10,325 nt of DNA from Deltaproteobacteria bacterium (GTDB taxonomy: Bacteria > Desulfobacterota > Desulfobulbia > Desulfobulbales > Desulfocapsaceae), in the NCBI GenBank assembly GCA_021779275.1, contig JAJYAX010000023.1, forward strand, positions 1-10,325, given 5' to 3'. This document shows positions 5,215 through 10,325 of the stretch, piece by piece. Position numbers and translations under genes: made by a program. Position 1 is the first letter of the stretch; the number at the start of each line of letters is the position of its first letter. Below the pieces are notes generated by a model that saw only the letters and a list, made by a program, of their open reading frames with translations, was not told the origin of the DNA and searched no databases.

Positions 5215-6912
5215 CTATCTTCCCTGTTCCTTCGCCCAGGAATCACGCAGGGTGACGATCCGGTTACAGACGGGGCGCCCTTTTTTCGAATCGATAAGGT
5301 CGAGACAGAAATATCCCTGCCGCTCAAACTGGACCTGGCTGCCGGGTTCCATGCCAGCCAGTGCCGGTTCGACCATGCAGTTGTCCAGAATCTTCATGGA
5401 GTCGGGATTTAGGTAGTCTTTGAAATCCACATCTTTTTCCGCATCCGGATGGGCCACGGTAAACAGGCGGTCATAAAGGCGGACGGGACATGCCAGCGCC
5501 TGATTGGCCGAGACCCAGTGGATGGTGCCCTTGACCTTCCGCCCATCGGGTGCAGTCCCCCCCCTGGTGGCCGGATCATAGGTGCAGTGGATCTCGACAA
5601 TCTCGCCGGTCTTTTCATCCTTTACCATGGAGACGAACCTGATCAGATAGGCGTAGCGGAGACGCACCTCGCGGTCGGGACCGAGGCGAAAATATTTTTT
5701 AGGCGGGTTTTCCATGAAGTCGGAGCCTTCGATATAGATTTCCCTGGAAAACGGCAGCATTCTGGCGCCCATCTCGGGTCTCTGCGGGTGGTTCTGGGCC
5801 TCCATCTCCTCAACCCGGGATTCCGGATAGTTGTCGATGATCACCTTGATGGGGTCAAGGACACCCATCACCCGCGGCGCAGTCTCGTTTAAGTCGTTAC
5901 GTACCGCATCTTCCAGGACTCCCATATCGATCCAGCTTTCCTTTTTGCCGATGCCGATCTGGGCGCAGAAGCTCCGGATGGCTGAGGGAGGATACCCCCG
6001 GCGTCTGAGGCCGGAGATGGTCAGCATGCGGGGGTCATCCCAGCCCTGGACATAGCCGCCGTTCACCAGCTGCAGGATCTTTCGTTTGCTCATGACCGTA
6101 TAGGTGAGGTTCAGCCGGGCGAACTCGATCTGCCGGGGATGGCAGGGGGTGGCCAGGGTGTCCAGGACCCAGTCGTAGAGCGGCCGATGATCCTCGAACT
6201 CCAGGGTGCAGAGGGAGTGGGTGATGCCCTCAATGGCGTCCGAGATGCAGTGGGTGTAGTCGTACATCGGATAGATGCACCACCTGTCGCCGGTTCGATG
6301 GTGGGCAACCTTCAGGATTCTGTAGATAACGGGATCCCGCATATTCAGATTCGGGGAGGCCATATCGATCTTGGCCCGGAGGACACGGCTGCCCTCGTCA
6401 AACTCTCCTGCCCGCATGCGCTGAAAGAGGTCCAGATTTTCGGCCACCTCCCGGTTCCGATAGGGGCTCTCCCTGCCGGGTTCGGTCAGCGTTCCCCGGT
6501 ATTCGCGGATCTGTTCGCCGGTGAGATCGCAGACGTAGGCCTTGCCCATCCGGATGAGCTGAACCGCATAGTCGTAGAGCTGATCGAAATAATCGGAGGC
6601 ATAAAAGAGATTTTTCCCCCAGTCGAAGCCCAGCCATCTGACATCCCGCATGATCGACTCGACATAGGCGCTTTCCTCCTTGCTGGGATTGGTGTCGTCA
6701 AAGCGCATATGGCAGGGGCCGTTGTTTTCCAGACCGATGCCGAAGTTCAGGCAGATGGACTTGGCGTGCCCGATATGCAGGAAACCATTCGGTTCCGGCG
6801 GAAAACGGGTCACTATTGCGGCGTGTTTTCCACTTCTCAGGTCGTCGGCGATGATCTGCCGGATGAAATCCAGGGGTTTTTCCTGGGTGTTCTCTTGAAT
6901 ATCCATAGTCAT
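5215..6912 (-). CDS. glnS: Glutaminyl-tRNA synthetase
   Basis: Class Ib aminoacyl-tRNA synthetase that charges tRNA-Gln with glutamine in the cytosol. 565 residues against 554 in E. coli, so complete. The signature [15 protein letters not shown] (HIGH at 46-49) and the MSKR form of the KMSKS loop (274-277, in TYTVMSKRK) are both present. [10 protein letters not shown] (70-79) and the [14 protein letters not shown] segment (235-248) are typical of GlnRS rather than GluRS. The C-terminal half is the beta-barrel anticodon-binding region. No strong Shine-Dalgarno precedes the ATG at 6912 or the next ATG at 6906, so the exact start is uncertain by two residues. It lies 35 bases behind gltX, so the two synthetases form one transcription unit. 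Having GlnRS means tRNA-Gln need not depend on the GatCAB amidotransferase route. Confidence 0.97.
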   Translation of the reverse strand: MTMDIQENTQEKPLDFIRQIIADDLRSGKHAAIVTRFPPEPNGFLHIGHAKSICLNFGIGLENNGPCHMRFDDTNPSKEESAYVESIMRDVRWLGFDWGKNLFYASDYFDQLYDYAVQLIRMGKAYVCDLTGEQIREYRGTLTEPGRESPYRNREVAENLDLFQRMRAGEFDEGSRVLRAKIDMASPNLNMRDPVIYRILKVAHHRTGDRWCIYPMYDYTHCISDAIEGITHSLCTLEFEDHRPLYDWVLDTLATPCHPRQIEFARLNLTYTVMSKRKILQLVNGGYVQGWDDPRMLTISGLRRRGYPPSAIRSFCAQIGIGKKESWIDMGVLEDAVRNDLNETAPRVMGVLDPIKVIIDNYPESRVEEMEAQNHPQRPEMGARMLPFSREIYIEGSDFMENPPKKYFRLGPDREVRLRYAYLIRFVSMVKDEKTGEIVEIHCTYDPATRGGTAPDGRKVKGTIHWVSANQALACPVRLYDRLFTVAHPDAEKDVDFKDYLNPDSMKILDNCMVEPALAGMEPGSQVQFERQGYFCLDLIDSKKGRPVCNRIVTLRDSWAKEQGR

Positions 6913-6947
6913 ATCGGTCTAAAGGGTTCAGGGAATGGGGGTGAAAT

Positions 6948-8423
6948 TCAAAAGAGCCGTCCGATCTTACGCATTCTTTGCACTACCCGGTCGCGGCCGA
7001 TGGTCATCAGCACATCGAACATCGAGGGACCTGCCAATTGGCCGGTGATCACCGTCCGCATGCCGTTGATGATCACACCCGGCTTGACCGCCTTCTCTTC
7101 GGCCAGTTCCCTGGCCAGTCTTTCCGCCTCGCCTGCGGTGAATTCCGCCAGCCGTTCATAGCGGTCGGCGAGGACGGGCAACCACTCCTGCAGTTCGGGG
7201 AACTTCAGGACGTTTTTCTGCAGCGGCTTTTCGTCAATCTGATAATCCTCGGCAAAATAGGCCCGGCCGAGCGTGGTGAAATCCTTCAAGGTATGGAAGC
7301 GGTCTCGGATAAGATCAAGGGTCTGCAGATACCACTCCTTTTTCTCGCCGGCGTAGGCATCCTCCCAGAGGCTTTCCGCCTCCAGTTCCTCTCGCACCAT
7401 TTCCCCGATCTCGTCAATGGGCAGGGTGCGCAGATAGTGTTCATTGATGGCGATGGCCTTGGGGTCGGTGAAGAATTTCGGGTCGTCTTTCCGGTAGTTG
7501 AAAATCGAGCTCGACTTGTTGATACGTTCCAGAGTGAAGGCCTCTATGAGTTCCTTTTTGGAGAAAATCTCCCGGTCATCACCGGGCGACCAGCCGAGGA
7601 GGACCAGGAAATTATTGAAGGCCCAGGGGATAAAGCCATGTTCACGATAGAAGTGAACCGCAACGATCTCCCCGTGGCTGCGTTTGGAAATCTTCGCCTT
7701 CTTTGTGTCCAGAGTCAGGGGTATATGGGCGAAGACCGGGACAGGGGCGTCCAGGGCCTCATAGAGGAGGACCTGCCGGGTGGTGTTGGTCATATGGTCC
7801 TGTCCCCTGATGATATGGGTGATCCTGTCCCTGATATCATCGACGACATTACAGAGAAGATAGAGCGGCTTCCCGTTGGAACGGACGATGACGAAATCGT
7901 CCACCTCGCGGTAGTTGCATTCGATGCGGCCGAGCACCTTGTCGTCATAGCCCAGCATGCCAAGGCGTTCCGGGACCCGGAAGCGGACAACGAAAGGTAT
8001 GCCGGCCGCCTCTTTTTCCTGGACTTCTTCCGGTGTCAGGTTTCGGCAGGTCCCGTCGTAGCCGAGACCCTGTTTGGCGGCAAGGGCCGCCTCCCGCTTG
8101 GCGTCGAGGTTCTCTTTGGTGCAGAAGCATTTATAGGCGTTGCCCTGCCTGAGCAGACGCTCAGCTGCTGCGATGTGGTCGTCATTGAACAGGGTCTGGA
8201 AGTATGGCCCCTCGTCCCAGTCGATGCCGAGCCATTTCAGGCCGTCCAGTATGCCGTCGATTGATGCGGCGGTTGATCGTTCCGTATCGGTGTCTTCGAT
8301 GCGAAGAATCAGTTTGCCGCCGGTCTTTTTCGCATACAGCCAGTTATACAGGGCGGTCCTGGCGCCGCCTATATGCAGATATCCCGTTGGGCTGGGCGGG
8401 AAACGAAGCCGTGTTTCAGTCAT
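6948..8423 (-). CDS. gltX: Glutamyl-tRNA synthetase
   Basis: Class Ib synthetase that charges tRNA-Glu. 491 residues, normal for bacterial GluRS. The HIGH motif is in RFPPSPTGYLHIGG (HIGG at 17-20) and the KMSKS loop reads KISKR (244-248). RIEDTDTERS (41-50) and the VVDDI...RITHIIRGQDH region (193-210) are family hallmarks. The zinc-site region has Cys99, Cys101 and Cys126, but Asn128 where E. coli has a zinc-ligand His. Gln208 stands where RGEDH is usual. The C-terminal ~170 residues form the helical anticodon-binding part. The ATG at 8423 is chosen over the frame start at 8495 because AAGGAG lies 5 bases upstream and the conserved protein begins here; the longer start would also precede the predicted promoter's transcription start. 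First gene of the - strand block; glnS follows. Confidence 0.97.
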   Translation of the reverse strand: MTETRLRFPPSPTGYLHIGGARTALYNWLYAKKTGGKLILRIEDTDTERSTAASIDGILDGLKWLGIDWDEGPYFQTLFNDDHIAAAERLLRQGNAYKCFCTKENLDAKREAALAAKQGLGYDGTCRNLTPEEVQEKEAAGIPFVVRFRVPERLGMLGYDDKVLGRIECNYREVDDFVIVRSNGKPLYLLCNVVDDIRDRITHIIRGQDHMTNTTRQVLLYEALDAPVPVFAHIPLTLDTKKAKISKRSHGEIVAVHFYREHGFIPWAFNNFLVLLGWSPGDDREIFSKKELIEAFTLERINKSSSIFNYRKDDPKFFTDPKAIAINEHYLRTLPIDEIGEMVREELEAESLWEDAYAGEKKEWYLQTLDLIRDRFHTLKDFTTLGRAYFAEDYQIDEKPLQKNVLKFPELQEWLPVLADRYERLAEFTAGEAERLARELAEEKAVKPGVIINGMRTVITGQLAGPSMFDVLMTIGRDRVVQRMRKIGRLF

Positions 8424-8428
8424 TCCTG

Positions 8429-8434
8429 CTCCTT
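8429..8434 (-). promoter_or_regulatory. Ribosome binding site fixing the gltX start
   Basis: AAGGAG on the - strand lies 5 bases before the ATG at 8423. It excludes the 24-residue longer in-frame start at 8495. Confidence 0.75.
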
Positions 8435-8479
8435 GAAGGTGTCTCTGAAAGAAATGTACAACATTTTGAATTCGACTGC

Positions 8480-8508
8480 TATATATCGTCTCCAAATTGA
8501 TTGTTCAA
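8480..8508 (-). promoter_or_regulatory. Predicted sigma-70-type promoter of gltX-glnS
   Basis: The - strand has TTGAAC (8508-8503), a 17-base spacer and TATATA (8485-8480). The predicted start is near 8473, with a leader of about 50 bases before gltX. One arm of a perfect 9-base inverted repeat (8490-8498, partner 8531-8539) lies in the spacer. Confidence 0.5.
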
Positions 8509-8539
8509 TAGCTTTGATGTGATATGGGGAAATTTGGAG
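8490..8539. repeat. Perfect 9-base inverted repeat around the gltX -35 region
   Basis: CTCCAAATT (8490-8498) and AATTTGGAG (8531-8539) are exact reverse complements separated by 32 bases. One arm is inside the predicted gltX promoter spacer and the other is upstream of the -35. The centre-to-centre distance is 41 bases, close to four helical turns. This could be a paired operator, or chance. Confidence 0.4.
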
Positions 8540-8824
8540 AAAATTGAGGGGCAGCCCCCCGTTGGCCGGTGAGAAGGCATCTGGTGGGATTTTGATTGAT
8601 GAGCCGTATCTATTTTGCTTGTTCTCTTCCCCTATCCCCTGTATATTTCCAGTTTTTATGGAAAAGAGGCAGGTGCCGTCAGGCACGTCGCCGTTCTTTT
8701 TCCTCGGATATCCGTGGTTGGAAAAAGAAGGTTTGTTCGGTCCTGAGATTCGTCGAGTTAATCCATTATTTCTATGAGATGCCCTGATCGTTTTTGTGGT
8801 TCTACTCTTACGGGATGGTTTCTG
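8540..8824. other. Divergent intergenic stretch with stacked inverted repeats, no gene seen
   Basis: This is the rest of the 459-base region between gltX and serA. It contains no convincing CDS, tRNA or known riboswitch. Two structures stand out on the + strand. One is a hairpin at 8668-8692 (GTGCC/GGCAC core, GGC/GCC base) followed by the T-rich tract TTCTTTTT, which looks like a terminator. The other is a perfect 10-base inverted repeat, TTCTTTTTCC (8694-8703) and GGAAAAAGAA (8720-8729), enclosing the palindrome CGGATATCCG (8705-8714). The T-rich arm is shared by both, so they compete. Confidence 0.35.
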
Positions 8825-8853
8825 TTGAAGTCGGCAGCAGGTTTTCAAATAAG
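8825..8853 (+). promoter_or_regulatory. Possible serA promoter
   Basis: TTGAAG (8825-8830), a 17-base spacer and AATAAG (8848-8853) form a modest sigma-70-like match. The predicted transcription start near 8860 leaves a short leader containing the ribosome binding site GAGGAG (8872-8877), 5 bases before the serA ATG. Confidence 0.35.
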
Positions 8854-8882
8854 AGAGAAGGGCTTACAGTTGAGGAGCTGAA

Positions 8883-10325
8883 ATGAAAGTACTGATTAGT
8901 GACAATCTGGCCCCGGCAGGAGCGCAGATTCTAAGGGATGCAGGTTTGGAGGTCGATATCAACACCGGGCTTGCCCCGGAGGAGCTGAAGAAGATCATCG
9001 GCAGGTATGACGGTTTGGTCATCCGGAGTGCAACCAAGGTGACCGCCGATATCATTGAATGCGCGACCAGTCTGAAGGTGATAGGGCGTGCGGGTATCGG
9101 TCTTGACAACGTCGATGTGCCCGCCGCCAGTCAGAAGGGAATCGTGGTCATGAATGCCCCTGATGGCAATGCCACGACCGCCGCTGAACATGCAATTTCG
9201 ATGATGATGGCCCTCTCCCGCAATATCCCGCAGGCGACCGCCTCCATGAAGGCCGGCAAATGGGAGAAAAAAAGCTTTATGGGCCGGGAGGTAACCGGCA
9301 AGATCCTGGGCATTGTCGGTATCGGTCGAATCGGCGGCATAGCCGCCAGCAGGGCACAGGGTCTGAAGATGAAGACCATCGCCTATGATCCCTTCCTGCC
9401 CAAAGAGATTGCCGATAAGATCGGCGTTGAGCTGGTCGATCTGATGGAGTTGGCCCGCCGTTCCGATTATATCACCGTTCATGTCCCCCTGACCAAGGAG
9501 ACCAAAGGAATCCTGTCCACCGAGTTTTTCAGCAACATGAAAAAAGACGCGATGTTCATCGACTGCGCGCGCGGTGGTGTCTGTGACGAGGCCGCTCTGT
9601 ACAAGGCCTTGGTTGATGGTGAGATAGCCGGAGCTGCGCTGGATGTCTTTGCCTCCGAACCGACCACCCTGGAAAATTGTCCGTTGCTGGGCCTGAAGAA
9701 TTTTATCTGTACCCCGCATCTGGGGGCGTCAACCAGCGAGGCCCAGGAAAATGTCGCCCTGATCATAGCCGAACAGATGGCGGATTACCTGAATAAGGGC
9801 TCCGTTACCAATGCGGTGAATGTGCCGTCGGTCAGCGGTGATGTCCTGGCGCAGGTCGGTCCGTATATCACTCTCGGCGAGATGCTCGGTAATATGCATA
9901 TGCAGATTGCCAGGGGAGGAGTGGCGGAGGTCAATATCGAATATTGCGGCGAACTGGCTGAGATGAATACCAGCCCGATAACCGTTGCCTTCCTGAAGGG
10001 ATTGTTCACACCGATCCTGAAAGATGCCGTGAACTATGTCAATGCCCCGATCATAGCCAAGGAAAGGGGAATACGGGTGGTTGAGTCAAAGACCGATCAG
10101 GCCACTGACTTTACCAACCTGCTGTCCATCAAGGTGATCACCAAGGAAGGAGAAAACGTCCTGGCCGGAACCGTTTTCGGCAAGAACGAACCACGTCTTG
10201 TCCGGCTGAATACATTCCGTCTGGAGGCGCTGCCGGCGGGTCCGATGCTGCTTGTCTACAATAACGATGTGCCGGGGGTTATCGGCGCGTTGGGAACCAC
10301 CATCGGCAAGGCCGGCGTCAATATC
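8883..10325 (+). CDS. serA: D-3-phosphoglycerate dehydrogenase, long ACT-domain type, 3'-truncated by window edge
   Basis: First enzyme of serine synthesis: oxidises 3-phosphoglycerate to 3-phosphohydroxypyruvate with NAD. 481 codons are present and the frame is still open at the window edge; long-type SerA has about 525-530 residues, so roughly 45 are missing. Domain order: substrate-binding half (1 to ~100), NAD Rossmann fold with G146-x-G148-x-x-G151 (VGIGRIGG), return to the substrate domain, an intervening allosteric-type domain (about 320-450), then the start of the ACT domain (LLVYNNDVPGVIGALG). The catalytic set is complete: Arg230 in DCARGG, Glu259 in ASEP, His279 in TPHLGAST. ATG 8883 has GAGGAG 5 bases upstream and the protein starts at the conserved MKVLISDNL. 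The ACT domain suggests serine feedback control, which is family knowledge. It is divergent from gltX. Confidence 0.96.
   Translation, partial: MKVLISDNLAPAGAQILRDAGLEVDINTGLAPEELKKIIGRYDGLVIRSATKVTADIIECATSLKVIGRAGIGLDNVDVPAASQKGIVVMNAPDGNATTAAEHAISMMMALSRNIPQATASMKAGKWEKKSFMGREVTGKILGIVGIGRIGGIAASRAQGLKMKTIAYDPFLPKEIADKIGVELVDLMELARRSDYITVHVPLTKETKGILSTEFFSNMKKDAMFIDCARGGVCDEAALYKALVDGEIAGAALDVFASEPTTLENCPLLGLKNFICTPHLGASTSEAQENVALIIAEQMADYLNKGSVTNAVNVPSVSGDVLAQVGPYITLGEMLGNMHMQIARGGVAEVNIEYCGELAEMNTSPITVAFLKGLFTPILKDAVNYVNAPIIAKERGIRVVESKTDQATDFTNLLSIKVITKEGENVLAGTVFGKNEPRLVRLNTFRLEALPAGPMLLVYNNDVPGVIGALGTTIGKAGVNI

Noticed and set aside
5411..5425. TTTAGGTA match within glnS, considered as another copy of the feo operator
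   Set aside because: It encodes a conserved glnS segment (DYLNPDS), lacks the second half-site, and is far from any start.
6978..8264. 428-codon open frame antisense to gltX
   Set aside because: It mirrors the codon positions of gltX in GC-biased DNA. The gltX strand carries a full set of family motifs. The same holds for the long antisense frames over feoB (3049-3909), glnS (6139-7161) and serA (8931-9719).
8599..8787. 62-residue + strand open frame in the gltX-serA gap, starting at ATG 8599 behind a weak GGTGGG
   Set aside because: It runs through the hairpin and the 10-bp inverted repeat, has no recognisable domain, and the ribosome site is poor and far from the ATG. It is not a convincing serA leader peptide because it has few Ser codons in a row.
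8420..8848. 142-codon open frame on the - strand whose stop overlaps the gltX ATG (ATGA)
   Set aside because: It starts with TTG without a Shine-Dalgarno, spans the predicted gltX promoter and both inverted repeats, and its protein has no recognisable domain and an unnatural composition. The ATGA overlap is probably coincidence. Ribosome profiling or a conserved homologue would change this.
8424..8882. Search for a tRNA, riboswitch or CRISPR repeat in the largest intergenic region
   Set aside because: No cloverleaf, no T-loop GGTTCGAATCC-like segment, no known riboswitch core and no regularly spaced direct repeats were seen.

Overview
The window looks like ordinary chromosomal DNA from a Gram-negative anaerobe, most likely a Desulfobacterota (deltaproteobacterial, Desulfobulbales-like) species. 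This placement is an inference. It rests on the moderate-to-high GC content, a feo locus with two separate feoA genes plus a FeoB-associated Cys-rich membrane protein, a bacterial glutaminyl-tRNA synthetase next to glutamyl-tRNA synthetase, and the general look of the proteins. No phage, transposon, CRISPR, tRNA or rRNA was seen.

Layout. (1) At 2-1610, + strand: the 3' part of avtA (valine-pyruvate aminotransferase), then a small DUF4177-type protein with a long charged tail. (2) At 1611-1891: a hairpin-rich non-coding stretch ending in a good intrinsic terminator. (3) At 8423-1912, - strand: gltX, glnS, feoA2, feoA1 (Cys-rich), the FeoB-associated membrane protein, and feoB. (4) At 8424-8882: a 459-base divergent intergenic region with the gltX promoter, a likely serA promoter and unexplained inverted repeats. 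(5) From 8883 to the window edge, + strand: serA (long, ACT-domain type), cut at its 3' end.

Function. The - strand block joins two jobs. gltX and glnS charge tRNA-Glu and tRNA-Gln. The four feo genes form a ferrous iron uptake module: FeoB is the GTPase-gated permease, the two FeoA proteins are small SH3-like cytosolic partners, and the 61-residue membrane protein carries a cysteine cluster. feoA2 lies 41 bases behind glnS and is probably read from the synthetase transcript at least in part. feoA1 has its own promoter candidate, and an intrinsic terminator lies between feoA1 and the rest. avtA and serA belong to amino-acid metabolism (valine/alanine and serine).

Most interesting signal. The feo intergenic regions contain two 16-base near-palindromes that agree at 13 of 16 positions (core TTAGGTAC-CC-AAC). 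One lies over the predicted -10 of feoA1 and the other just upstream of the feoB-side genes. A weaker third copy lies further upstream of feoA1. They resemble DtxR/IdeR-type operator architecture more than a Fur box, and could be the iron-responsive operators of this locus. I found no convincing wholly new system. The remaining observations are regulatory RNA and operator candidates.
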